A DNA stretch of 64,000 nucleotides, from NCBI GenBank assembly GCA_024349245.1, contig JALDNG010000464.1, positions 155,866 through 219,865 of the forward strand, written 5' to 3'. The notes under the pieces are model-generated. The model worked only from the letters and a program-made list of their open reading frames with translations. It did no database searches and was not told the origin of the DNA. This document shows positions 24,701 to 37,830 of this stretch, one piece after another. Numbering within the stretch: position 1 is the stretch's first letter; the number at the start of each line of letters is the position of its first letter. Origin of the DNA: Neodontobutis hainanensis (lineage: Eukaryota; Chordata; Actinopteri; Gobiiformes; Odontobutidae). Made by a program: the position numbers and the translations under genes.

Positions 24701-27700
24701 GGCCATTTTTGACCTTTTCACACAAAACACCTAAAACCTTGCCCAAAGGGCCCAGACACAAGCATTTCCACTGGGAACACATGACAGTGCCATTTAGAGC
24801 TCCAAAAGAGCACGTTTTGGCCAAATGCAGCTGCTACATGGCTCTGCTCAGACACAGGCACAATACACTGGAATGTGGGTTCTAAGCTTGAGTATTGCAA
24901 ACTAACTAAAAGTCCAATTGCATTCAAACCAGATGTGCCTTGTAGGCCCAGGGCCAAGCTACAAGAGGCACTTGGAATTTCCCCTCCATCACCTTCGGTT
25001 CAAAAGTAATGCCAGTTTTGTTTTTATTGCTTTAAAATGCTTTTCAGCTCGAGAGAAGGCCATTTTTCACCTTTTCACACGAAACACCTAAAACCTTGCC
25101 CAAAGGGCCCAGACACAAGCATTTCCACTGGGAACACATGACAGTGCCATTTAGAGCTCCAAAGACAACGTTTTGGCCAAATGCAGCTGCTACATGGCTC
25201 TGCTCAGACACAGGCACAATACACTGGAATGTGGGTTCTAAGCTTGAGTATTGCAAACTAACTAAAAGTCCAATTGCATTCAAACCTAGCTGTGCCTTGT
25301 AGGGCCAGGGCCAAGCTACAAGAGGCACTTGGAATTTCCCTCCATCACCTTCGGTTCAAAAGTAATGCCAGTTTTGTTTTTATTGCTTTAAAATGCTTTT
25401 CAGCTCGAGAGAAGGCCATTTTGACCTTTTCACACGAAACACCTAAAACCTTGCCCAAAGGGCCCAGACACAAGCATTTCCACTGGGAACACATGACAGT
25501 GCCATTTAGAGCTCCAAAAGAGCACGTTTTGGCCAAATGCAGCTGCTACATGGCTCTGCTCAGACACAGGCACAATACACTGGAATGTGGGTTCTAAGCT
25601 TGAGTATTGCAAACTAACTAAAAGTCCAATTGCATTCAAACCAGCTGTGCCTTGTAGGGCCAGGGCCAAGCTACAAGAGGCACTTGGAATTTCCCCTCCA
25701 TCACCTTCGGTTCAAAAGTAATGCCAGTTTAGTTTTTATTGCTTTAAAATGCTTTTCAGCTCGAGAGAAGGCCATTTTTGACCTTTTCACACGAAACACC
25801 TAAAACCTTGCCCAAAGGGCCCAGACACAAGCATTTCCACTGGGAACACATGACAGTGCCATTTAGAGCTCAAAAGAGCACGTTTTGGCCAAATGCAGCT
25901 GCTACATGGCTCTGCTCAGACACAGGCACAATACACTGGAATGTGGGTTCTAAGCTTGAGTATTGCAAACTAACTAAAAGTCCAATTGCATTCAAACCAG
26001 CTGTGCCTTGTAGGGCCAGGGCCAAGCTACAAGAGGCACTTGGAATTTCCTCCATCACCTTCGGTTCAAAAGTAATGCCAGTTTTGTTTTTATTGCTTTA
26101 AAATGCTTTTCAGCTCGAGAAGGCCATTTTGACCTTTTCACTCGAAACACCTAAAACCTTGCCCAAAGGGCCCAGACACAAGCATTTCCACTGGGAACAC
26201 ATGACAGTGCCATTTAGAGCTCCAAAAGAGCACGTTTTGGCCAAATGCAGCTGCTACATGGCTCTGCTCAGACACAGGCACAATACACTGGAATGTGGGT
26301 TCTAAGCTTGAGTATTGCAAACTAACTAAAAGTCCAATTGCATTCAAACCAGCTGTGCCTTGTAGGGCCAGGGCCAAGCTACAAGAGGCACTTGGAATTT
26401 CTCCATCACCTTCGGTTCAAAAGTAATGCCAGTTTTGTTTTTATTGCTTTAAAATGCTTTTCAGCTCGAGAGAAGGCCATTTTGACCTTTTCACAAACAC
26501 CTAAAACCTTGCCCAAAGGGCCCAGACACAAGCATTTCCACTGGGAACACATGACAGTGCCATTTAAAGCTTCAAAAGACAACGTTTTGGTCAAATGCAG
26601 CTGCTACATGGCTCTGCTCAGACACAGGCACAATACACTGGAATGTGGATTCTAAGCTTGAGTATTGAAAACTAACTTAAAGTCCAATTGCATTCAAACC
26701 AGCTGTGCCTTGTAGGGCCAGGGCCAAGCTACAAGAGGCACTTGGAATTTCCCCTCCATCACCTTCGGTTCAAAAGTAATGCCAGTTTTGTTTTTATTGC
26801 TTTAAAATGCTTTTCAGCTCGAGAGAAGGCCATTTTTGACCTTTTCACACGAAACACCTAAAACCTTGCCCAAAGGGCCCAGACACAAGCATTTCCACTG
26901 GGAACACATGACAGTGCCATTTAGAGCTCCAAAAGAGCACGTTTTGGCCAAATGCAGCTGCTACATGGCTCTGCTCAGACACAGGCACAATACACTGGAA
27001 TGTGGGTTCTAAGCTTGAGTATTGCAAACTAACTAAAAGTCCAATTGCATTCAAACCAGCTGTGCCTTGTAGGGCCAGAGCCAAGCTACAAGAGGCACTT
27101 GGAATTTCCTCCATCACCTTCGGTTCAAAAGTAATGCCAGTTTTGTTTTTATTGCTTTAAAATGCTTTTCAGCTCGAGAGAAGGCCATTTTGACCTTTTC
27201 ACACGAAACACCTAAAACCTTGCCCAAAGGGCCAGACACAAGCATTTCCACTGGGAACACATGGCAGTGCCATTTAGAGCTCCAAAGACCACGTTTTGGC
27301 CAAATGCAGCTGCTACATGGCTCTGCTCAGACACAGGCACAATACACTGGAATGTGGGTTCTAGGCTTGAGTATTGCAAACTAACTAAAAGTCCAATTGC
27401 ATTCAAACCAGCTGTGCCTTGTAGGGCTAGGGCCAAGCTACAAGAGGCACTTGGAATTCCTCCATCACCTTCGGTTCAAAAGTAATGCCAGTTTTGTTTT
27501 TATTGCTTTAAAATGCTTTTCAGCTCGAGAGGCCATTTTTCACCTTTTCACACGAAACACCTAAAACCTTGCCCAAAGGGCCCAGACACAAGCAATTCCA
27601 CTGGGAACACATGACAGTGCCATTTAGAGCTCCAAAAGACAACGTTTTGGTCAAATGCAGCTGCTACATGGCTCTGCTCAGACACAGGCACAATACACTG

Positions 27701-28527
27701 GAATGTGGGTTCTAAGCTTGAGTATTGAAAACTAACTAAAAGTCCAATTGCATTCAAACCAGCTGTGCCTTGTAGGGCCAGGGCCAAGCTACAAGAGGCA
27801 CTTGGAATTTCCCCTCCATCACCTTCGGTTCAAAAGTAATGCCAGTTTTGTTTTTATTGCTTTAAAATGCTTTTCAGCTCAAGAGAAGGCCATTTTTGAC
27901 CTTTTCACACAAAACACCTAAAACCTTGCCCAAAGGGCCCAGACACAAGCATTTCCACTGGGAACACATGACAGTGCCATTTAGAGCTCCAAAAGAGCAC
28001 GTTTTGGCCAAATGCAGCTGCTACATGGCTCTGCTCAGACACAGGCACAATACACTGGAATGTGGGTTCTAAGCTTGAGTATTGCAAACTAACTAAAAGT
28101 CCAATTGCATTCAAACCAGCTGTGCCTTGTAGGGCCAGGGCCAAGCTACAAGAGGCACTTGGAATTTCCCCTCCATCACCTTCGGTTCAAAAGTAATGCC
28201 AGTTTTGTTTTTATTGCTTTAAACTGCTTTTCAGCTCGAGAGAAGGCCAGTTTTGACCTTTTCACACGAAACACCTAAAACCTTGCCCAAAGGGCCCAGA
28301 CACAAGCATTTCCACTGGGAACACATGACAGTGCCATTTAGAGCTCCAAAAGACCACGTTTTGGCCAAATGCAGCAGCTACATGGCTCTGCTCAGACACA
28401 GGCACAATACACTGGAATGTGGGTTCTAAGCTTGAGTATTGCAAACTAACTAAAAGTCCAATTGCATTCAAACCAGCTGTGCCTTGTAGGGCCAGGGCCA
28501 AGCTACAAGAGGCACTTGGAATTTCCC
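21784..28527. repeat. Satellite sub-block with gacaacg / gagcacg monomer classes
   Basis: Units here belong mainly to three classes: gagcacgttttggcc, gacaacgttttggtc (usually followed by attgaaaactaac), and cacgttttgaatc. The ordered series beginning near 22180 recurs near 24360 (offset about 2.13-2.18 kb, six units) and in part near 27548 (about 3.19 kb further, nine units). The motif ccatcactctcgg occurs at 22143 and 24282. Length variants in the ccattttt run, the ccaaaag run and the tttcccc run are frequent. Confidence 0.85.
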
Positions 28528-29599
28528 CTCCATCACCTTCGGTTCAAAAGTAATGCCAGTTTTGTTTTTATTGCTTTAAAATGCTTTTCAGCTCGAGAGA
28601 AGGCCATTTTGACCTTTTCACGAAACACCTAAAGCCTTGCCCAAACAGCCCAGACACAAGCATTTCCACTGGGAACACATGACAGTGCCATTTAGAGCTC
28701 CAAAAGACCATGTTTTGGCCAAATGCAGCTGCTACATGGCTCTGCTCAGACACAGGCACAATACACTGGAATGTGGGTTCTATGCTTTAGTATTACAAAT
28801 CTAAAAGTCCAATTGCATTCAAACCAGCTGTGCCTTTTAGGGCCAGGGCCAAGCTACAAGAGGCACTTGGAATTTCCCCTCCATGACCTTTGGTTCAAAA
28901 GTAATGCCAGTTTTGTTTTTTTTGCTTTAAAATGCTTTTCAGCTCGAGAGAAGGCCAGTTTTGAACTTTCACATGAAACACCTAAAACTTGCCCAAAGGG
29001 CCCAGACACAAGCATTTCCACTGGGAACACATGACAGTGCCATTTAGAGCTCCAAAAGACCATGTTTTGGGCAAATGCAGCTGCTACATGGCTCTGCTCA
29101 GACACAGGCACAATACAGTGGAATGTGGGTTCTAAGCTTGAGAATTGCAAACTAACTAAAAGTCCAATTGCATTCAAACCAGCTGTGCCTTGTAGGGCCA
29201 GGGCCAAGCTACAAGAGGCACTTGGAATTTCCCTCCATCACCTTCGGTTCAAAAGTAATGCCAGTTTTGTTTTTATTGCTTTAAAATGCTTTTCAGCTCG
29301 AGAGAAGGCCAGTTTTGACCTTTTTTTTTACACGAAACACCTAAAACCTTTCCCAAATGGCCCAGACACAAGCATTTCCACTGGGAACACATGACAGTGC
29401 CATTTAGAGCTCCAAAGACCATTTTTGGCCAAATGCAGCTGCTACATGGCTCTGCTCAGACACAGGCACAATACACTGGAATGTGGGTTCTAAGCTTGAG
29501 TATTGAAAACTAACTAAAAGTCCAATTGCATTCAAACCAGCTGTGCCTGTAGGGCCAGGGCCAAGCTACAAGAGGCACTTGGAATTTCCTCCATCACCT

Positions 29600-29640
29600 T
29601 CGGTTCAAAAGTAATGCCAGTTTTGTTTTTCAGCTCGAGA
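29600..29640. repeat. Monomer variant with a 19-bp deletion (first copy)
   Basis: Here gttttgttttt runs straight into cagctcgag. The usual attgctttaaaatgctttt between them is missing, a 19-bp loss bounded by short T runs. The same variant is found near 35317-35340 and 37807-37830, which are seven units apart. A shared identical deletion marks these three units as related by duplication or conversion. Confidence 0.85.
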
Positions 29641-30635
29641 GAAGGCCATTTTTGATCTTTTCACACGAAACACCTAAAACCTTGCCCAAAGGGCCCAGAC
29701 ACAAGCATTTCCACTGGGAACACATGGCAGTGCCATTTAGAGCTCCAAAGACCACGTTTTGGCCAAATGCAGCTGCTACATGGCTCTGCTCAGACACAGG
29801 CACAATACACTGGAATGTGGGTTCTAAGCTTGAGTATTGCAAACTAACTAAAAGTCCAATTGCATTCAAACCAGCTGTGCCTTTTAGGGCCAGGGCCAAG
29901 CTACAAGAGGCACTTGGAATTTCCTCCATCACCTTTGGTTCAAAAGTAATGCCAGTTTTGTTTTTATTGCTTTAAAATGCTTTTCAGCTCGAGAGAAGGC
30001 CAGTTTCGAACTTTCTTTTACACGAAACACCTAAAAACTTGCCCAAAGGGCCCAGACACAAGCATTTCCACTGGGAACACATGACAGTGCCATTTAGAGC
30101 TCCAAAAGACCATGTTTTGTGCAAATGCAGCTGCTACATGGCTCTGCTCAGACACAGGCACAATACAGTGGAATGTGGGTTCTAAGCTTGAGAATTGCAA
30201 ACTAACTAAAAGTCCAATTGGATTCAAACCAGCTGTGCCTTGTAGGGCCAGGGCCAAGCTACAAGAGGCACTTGGAATTTCCCCTCCATCACCTTTGGTT
30301 CAAAAGTAATGCCAGTTTTGTTTTTATTGCTTTAAAATGCTTTTCAGCTCGAGAGAAGGCCATTTTTGACCTTTTCACACGATACACCTAAAAGCTTGCC
30401 CAAAGGGCCCAGACACAAGCATTTCCACTGGGAACACATGACAGTGTCATTTAGAGCTCCAAAAGACCACGTTTTGGCCAAATGCAGCTGCTACATGGCT
30501 CTGCTCAGACACAGGCACAATACACTGGAATGTGGGTTCTAAGCTTGAGTATTGCAAACTAACTAAAAGTCCAATTGCATTCAAACCAGCTGTGCCTTGT
30601 AGGGCAAGGGACAAGCTACAAGAGGCACTTGGAAT

Positions 30636-31360
30636 TTCCCCATCCATCACCTTCGGTTCAAAAGTAATGCCAGTTTTGTTATTATTGCTTTAAAATGCTT
30701 TTCAGCTCGAGAGAAGGCCATTTTTGACCTTTTCACACGAAACACCTAAAACCTTGCCCAAAGGGCCCAGACACAAGCATTTCCACTGGGAACACATGGC
30801 AGTGCCATTTAGAGCTCCAAAAGAGCATGTTTTGGCCAAATGCAGCTGCTACATGGCTCTGCTCAGACACAGGCACAATACACTGGAATGTGGGTTCTAA
30901 GCTTGAGTATTGCAAACTAACTAAAAGTCCAATTGCATTCAAACCAGCTGTGCCTTGTAGGGCCAGGGCCAAGCTACAAGAGGCACTTGGAATTTCCCCT
31001 CCATCACCTTCGGTTCAAAAGTAATGCCAGTTTTGTTTTTATTGCTTTTAAATGCTTTTCAGCTCGAGAGAAGGCCAGTTTTGACCTTTTCACACGAAAC
31101 ACCTAAAACCTTGCCCAAAGGGCCCAGACACAAGCATTTCCACTGGGAACACATGACAGTGCCATTTAGAGCTCCAAAAGACCACGTTTTGGCCAAATGC
31201 AGCAGCTACATGGCTCTGCTCAGACACAGGCACAATACACTGGAATGTGGGTTCTAAGCTTGAGTATTGCAAACTAACTAAAAGTCCAATTGCATTCAAA
31301 CCAGCTGTGCCTTGTAGGGCCAGGGCCAAGCTACAAGAGGCACTTGAATTTCCCTCCATC
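30636..31360. repeat. Marker series with ccccatcc and ttattattg (copy 1 of 3)
   Basis: A two-unit series defined by the insertion variant ccccatccatcacc and the substitution variant ttgttattattgc, followed by a unit with attgctttta. It recurs at about 39174-39895 (offset 8,535 bp) and at about 61453-62170, on the far side of the retrotransposon. It is useful for tracing long-range duplication. Confidence 0.85.
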
Positions 31361-34300
31361 ACCTTCGGTTCAAAAGTAATGCCAGTTTTGTTTTTATTGC
31401 TTTAAAATGCTTTTCAGCTCGAGAGAAGGCCATTTTTGACCTTTTCACACGAAACACCTAAAGCCTTGCCCAAACAGCCCAGACACACGCATTTCCACTG
31501 GGAACACATGACAGTGCCATTTAGAGCTCCAAAAGACCATGTTTTGGCCAAATGCAGCTGCTACATGGCTCTGCTCAGACACAGGCACAATACACTGGAA
31601 TGTGGGTTCTATGCTTTAGTATTACAAATTCACTAAAAGTCCAATTGCATTCAAACCAGCTGTGCCTTTTAGGGCCAGGGCCAAGCTACAAGAGGCACTT
31701 GGAATTTCCCCTCCATGACCTTTGGTTCAAAAGTAATGCCAGTTTTGTTTTTTTTGCTTTAAAATGCTTTTCAGCTCGAGAGAAGGCCAGTTTCGAACTT
31801 TCTTTTACACGAAACACCTAAAAACTTGCCCAAAGGGCCCAGACACAAGCATTTCCACTGGGAACACATGACAGTGCCATTTAGAGCTCCAAAAGACCAT
31901 GTTTTGGGCAAATGCAGCTGCTACATGGCTCTGCTCAGACACAGGCACAATACAGTGGAATGTGGGTTCTAAGCTTGAGAATTGCAAACTAACTAAAAGT
32001 CCAATTGGATTCAAACCAGCTGTGCCTTGTAGGGCCAGGGCCAAGCTACAAGAGGTACTTGGAATTTCCCCTCCATCACCTTTGGTTCAAAAGTAATGCC
32101 AGTTTTGTTTTTATTGCTTTAAAATGCTTTTCAGCTCGAGAGAAGGCCAGTTTTGATTTTTTTTTTTACACGAAACACCTAAAACCTTTCCCAAATGGCC
32201 CAGACACAAGCATTTCCACAGGGAACACATGACAGTGCCATTTAGAGCTCCAAAAGACCATTTTTTGGCCAAATGCAGCTGCTACATGGCTCTGCTCAGA
32301 CACAGGCACAATACACTGAAATGTGGGTTCTAAGCTTGAGTATTGAAAACTAACTAAAAGTCCAATTGCATTCAAACCAGCTGTGCCTTGTAGGGCCAGG
32401 GCCAAGCTACAAGAGGCACTTGGAATTTCCCCTCCATCACCTTCGGTTCAAAAGTAATGCCAGTTTTGTTTTTATTGCTTTAAAATGCTTTTCAGCTCGA
32501 GAGAAGGCCATTTTTGACCTTTTCACACGAAACACCTAAAACCTTGCCCAAAGGGCCCAGACACAAGCATTTCCACTGGGAACACATGGCAGTGCCATTT
32601 AGAGCTCCAAAAGACCACGTTTTGGCCAAATGCAGCTGCTACATGGCTCTGCTCAGACACAGGCACAATACACTGGAATGTGGGTTCTAAGCTTGAGAAT
32701 TGCAAACTAACTAAAAGTCCAATTGGATTCAAACCAGCTGTGCCTTGTAGGGCCAGGGCCAAGCTACAAGAGGCAGTTGGATTTTCCCCTCCATCACCTT
32801 TGGTTCAAAAGTAATGCCAGTTTTGTTTTTATTGCTTTAAAATGCTTTTCAGCTCGAGAGAAGGCCAGTTTTGATTTTTTTTTTTACACGAAACACCTAA
32901 AACCTTTCCCAAATGGCCCAGACACAAGCATTTCCACAGGGAACACATGACAGTGCCATTTAGAGCTCCAAAAGACCATTTTTTGGCCAAATGCAGCTGC
33001 TACATGGCTCTGCTCAGACACAGGCACAATACACTGAAATGTGGGTTCTAAGCTTGAGTATTGAAAACTAACTAAAAGTCCAATTGCATTCAAACCAGCT
33101 GTGCCATGTAGGGCCAGGGCCAAGCTACAAGAGGCACTTGGAATTTCCCTCCATCACCTTCGGTTCAAAAGTAATGCCAGTTTTGTTTTTATTGCTTTAA
33201 AATGCTTTTCAGCTCGAGAGAAGGCCATTTTGACCTTTTCACACGAAACACCTAAAACCTTGCCCAAAGGGCCCAGACACAAGCATTTCCACTGGGAACA
33301 CATGGCAGTGCCATTTAGAGCTCCAAAAGACCACGTTTTGGCCAAATGCAGCTGCTACATGGCTCTGCTCAGACACAGGCACAATACACTGGAATGTGGG
33401 TTCTAAGCTTGAGAATTGCAAACTAACTAAAAGTCCAATTGCATTCAAACCAGCTGTGCCTTGTAGGGCCAGGGCCAAGCTACAAGAGGCAGTTGGATTT
33501 TCCCTCCATCACCTTTTGGTTCAAAAGTAATGCCAGTTTTGTTTTTATTGCTTTAAAATGCTTTTCAGCTCGAGAGAAGGCCAGTTTTGATTTTTTTCAC
33601 ACGAAACACCTAAAACCTTTCCCAAATGGCCCAGACACAAGCATTTCCACAGGAAACACATGACAGTGCCATTTAGAGCTCCAAAAGACCATTTTTGGCC
33701 AAATGCAGCTGCTACATGGCTCTGCTCAGACACAGGCACAATACACTGGAATGTGGGTTCTAAGCTTGAGTATTGCAAACTAACTAAAAGTCCAATTGCA
33801 TTCAAACCAGCTGTGCCTTGTAGGGCCAGGGCCAAGCTACAAGAGGCACTTGGAATTTCCCCTCCATCACCTTCGGTTCAAAAGTAATGCCAGTTTTGTT
33901 TTTATTGCTTTAAAATGCTTTTCAGCTCGAGAGGCCATTTTTGACCTTTTCACACGAAACACCTAAAACCTTGCCCAAAGGGCCCAGACACAAGCATTTC
34001 CACTGGGAACACATGACAGTGCCATTTAGAGCTCCAAAAGACCACGTTTTGGCCAAATGCAGCTGCTACATGGCTCTGCTCAGACACAGGCACAATACAC
34101 TGGAATGTGGGTTCTAAGCTTGAGTATTGCAAACTAACTAAAAGTCCAATTGCATTCAAACCAGCTGTGCCTTGTAGGCCAGGGCCAAGCTACAAGAGGC
34201 ACTTGGAATTTCCTCCATCACCTTCGGTTCAAAAGTAATGCCAGTTTTGTTTTTATTGCTTTAAAATGCTTTTCAGCTCGAGAGAAGGCCAGTTTTGAAC

Positions 34301-35316
34301 TTTTTTTTACACGAAACACCTAAAATCTTGCCCAAAGGGCCCAGACACAAGCATTTCCACTGGGAACACATGACAGTGCCATTTAGAGCTCCAAAAGACC
34401 ATGTTTTTGGCAAATGCAGCTGCTACATGGCTCTGCTCAGACACAGGCACAATACACTGGAATGTGGGTTCTAAGCTTGAGAATTGCAAACTAACTAAAA
34501 GTCCAATTGGATTCAAACCAGCTGTGCCTTGTAGGGCCAGGGCCAAGCTACAAGAGAGAGTTGGAAATTCCCCTCCATCTCCTTCGGTTCAAAAGTAATG
34601 CCAGTTTTGTTTTTATTGCTTTAAAATGCTTTTCAGCTCGAGAAAAGGCCATTTTTGACCTTTTCACACGAAACACCTAAAGCCTTGCCCAAAAAGCCCA
34701 GACACAAGCATTTCCACTGGGAACACATGACAGTGCCATTTAGAGCTCCAAAAGACCATGTTTTGGCCAAATGCAGCTGCTACATGGCTCTGCTCAGACA
34801 CAGGCACAATACACTGGAATGTGGGTTCTATGCTTGAGTATTACAAATTCACTAAAAGTCCAATTGCATTCAAACCAGCTGTGCCTTTTAGGGCCAGGGC
34901 CAAGCTACAAGAGGCACTTGGAATTTCCCCTCCATGACCTTCGGTTCAAAAGTAATGCCAGTTTTGTTTTTATTGCTTTAAAATGCTTTTCAGCTCGAGA
35001 GAAGGCCAGTTTCGAGCTTTTTTTTACACGAAACACCTAAAACCTTTCCCAAATGGCCCAGACACAAGCATTTCCACAGGGAACACATGACAGTGCCATT
35101 TAGAGCTCCAAAAGACCATTTTTTGGCCAAATGCAGCTGCTACATGGCTCTGCTCAGACACAGGCACAATACACTGGAATGTGGGTTCTAAGCTTGAGTA
35201 TTGAAAACTAACTAAAAGTCCAATTGCATTCAAACCAGCTGTGCCATGTAGGGCCAGGGCCAAGCTACAAGAGGCACTTGGAATTTCCCCTCCATCACCT
35301 TCGGTTCAAAAGTAAT

Positions 35317-35340
35317 GCCAGTTTTGTTTTTCAGCTCGAG
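35317..35340. repeat. Monomer variant with a 19-bp deletion (second copy)
   Basis: Same deletion as near 29620. It lies within the seven-unit block that is repeated 2,490 bp downstream, so this and the 37.8-kb occurrence are the duplicated pair. Confidence 0.85.
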
Positions 35341-37806
35341 AGAAGGCCATTTTTGACCTTTTCACACGAAACACCTAAAACCTTGCCCAAAGGGCCCAGA
35401 CACAAGCATTTCCACTGGGAACACATGGCAGTGCCATTTAGAGCTCCAAAAGACCACGTTTTGGCCAAATGCAGCTGCTACATGGCTCTGCTCAGACACA
35501 GGCACAATACACTGGAATGTGGGTTCTAAGCTTGAGTATTGCAAACTAACTAAAAGTCCAATTGCATTCAAACCAGCTGTGCCTTTTAGGGCCAGGGCCA
35601 AGCTACAAGAGGCACTTGGAATTTCCCCTCCATGACCTTTGGTTCAAAAGTAATGCCAGTTTTGTTTTTATTGCTTTAAAATGCTTTTCAGCTCGAGAGA
35701 AGGCCAGTTTCGAACTTTCTTTTACACGAAACACCTAAAAACTTGCCCAAAGGGCCCAGACACAAGCATTTCCACTGGGAACACATGACAGTGCCATTTA
35801 GAGCTCCAAAAGACCATGTTTTGGGCAAATGCAGCTGCTACATGGCTCTGCTCAGACAGAGGCACAATACACTGGAATGTTGGTTCTAAGCTTGAGAATT
35901 GCAAACTAACTAAAAGTCCAATTGGATTCAAACCAGCTGTGCCTTGTAGGGCCAGGGCCAAGCTACAAGAGGCACTTGGAATTTCCCCTCCATCACCTTT
36001 GGTTCAAAAGTAATGCCAGTTTTGTTTTTATTGCTTTAAAATGCTTTTCAGCTCGAGAGAAGGCCAGTTTTGATTTTTTTTTTTACACGAAACACCTAAA
36101 ACCTTTCCCAAATGGCCCAGACACAAGCATTTCCACAGGGAACACATGACAGTGCCATTTAGAGCTCCAAAAGACCATTTTTTGGCCAAATGCAGCTGCT
36201 ACATGGCTCTGCTCAGACACAGGCACAATACACTGAAATGTGGGTTCTAAGCTTGAGTATTGAAAACTAACTAAAAGTCCAATTGCATTCAAACCAGCTG
36301 TGCCATGTAGGGCCAGGGCCAAGCTACAAGAGGCACTTGGAATTTCCCCTCCATCACCTTCGGTTCAAAAGTAATGCCAGTTTTGTTTTTATTGCTTTAA
36401 AATGCTTTTCAGCTCGAGAGGCCATTTTTGACCTTTTCACACGAAACACCTAAAACCTTGCCCAAAGGGCCCAGACACAAGCATTTCCACTGGGAACACA
36501 TGACAGTGCCATTTAGAGCTCCAAAAGAACACGTTTTGGCCAAATGCAGCTGCTACATGGCTCTGCTCAGACACAGGCACAATACACTGGAATGTGGGTT
36601 CTAAGCTTGAGTATTGCAAACTAACTAAAAGTCCAATTGCATTCAAACCAGCTGTGCCTTGTAGGGCCAGGGCCAAGCTACAAGAGGCACTTGGAATTTC
36701 CCCTCCATCACCTTCGGTTCAAAAGTAATGCCAGTTTTGTTTTTATTGCTTTAAAATGCTTTTCAGCTCGAGAGAAGGCCAGTTTTGAACTTTTTTTTAC
36801 ACGAAACACCTAAAACCTTGCCCAAAGGGCCCAGACACAAGCATTTCCACTGGGAACACATGACAGTGCCATTTAGAGCTCCAAAAGACCATGTTTTTGG
36901 CAAATGCAGCTGCTACATGGCTCTGCTCAGACACAGGCACAATACACTGGAATGTGGGTTCTAAGCTTGAGAATTGCAAACTAACTAAAAGTCCAATTGG
37001 ATTCAAACCAGCTGTGCCTTGTAGGGCCAGGGCCAAGCTACAAGAGAGAGTTGGAAATTCCCCTCCATCTCCTTCGGTTCAAAAGTAATGCCAGTTTTGT
37101 TTTTATTGCTTTAAAATGCTTTTCAGCTCGAGAAAAGGCCATTTTTGACCTTTTCACACGAAACACCTAAAGCCTTGCCCAAAAAGCCCAGACACAAGCA
37201 TTTCCACTGGGAACACATGACAGTGCCATTTAGAGCTCCAAAAGACCATGTTTTGGCCAAATGCAGCTGCTACATGGCTCTGCTCAGACACAGGCACAAT
37301 ACACTGGAATGTGGGTTCTATGCTTGAGTATTACAAATTCACTAAAAGTCCAATTGCATTCAAACCAGCTGTGCCTTTTAGGGCCAGGGCCAAGCTACAA
37401 GAGGCACTTGGAATTTCCCCTCCATGACCTTCGGTTCAAAAGTAATGCCAGTTTTGTTTTTATTGCTTTAAAATGCTTTTCAGCTGGAGAGAAGGCCAGT
37501 TTCGAGCTTTTTTTTACACGAAACACCTAAAACCTTTCCCAAATGGCCCAGACACAAGCATTTCCACAGGGAACACATGACAGTGCCATTTAGAGCTCCA
37601 AAAGACCATTTTTTGGCCAAATGCAGCTGCTACATGGCTCTGCTCAGACACAGGCACAATACACTGAAATGTGGGTTCTAAGCTTGAGTATTGAAAACTA
37701 ACTAAAAGTCCAATTGCATTCAAACCAGCTGTGCCATGTAGGGCCAGGGCCAAGCTACAAGAGGCACTTGGAATTTCCCCTCCATCACCTTCGGTTCAAA
37801 AGTAAT

Positions 37807-37830
37807 GCCAGTTTTGTTTTTCAGCTCGAG
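37807..37830. repeat. Monomer variant with a 19-bp deletion (third copy)
   Basis: Same deletion as near 35330, at the position expected from the seven-unit duplication (offset 2,490 bp). Confidence 0.85.
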
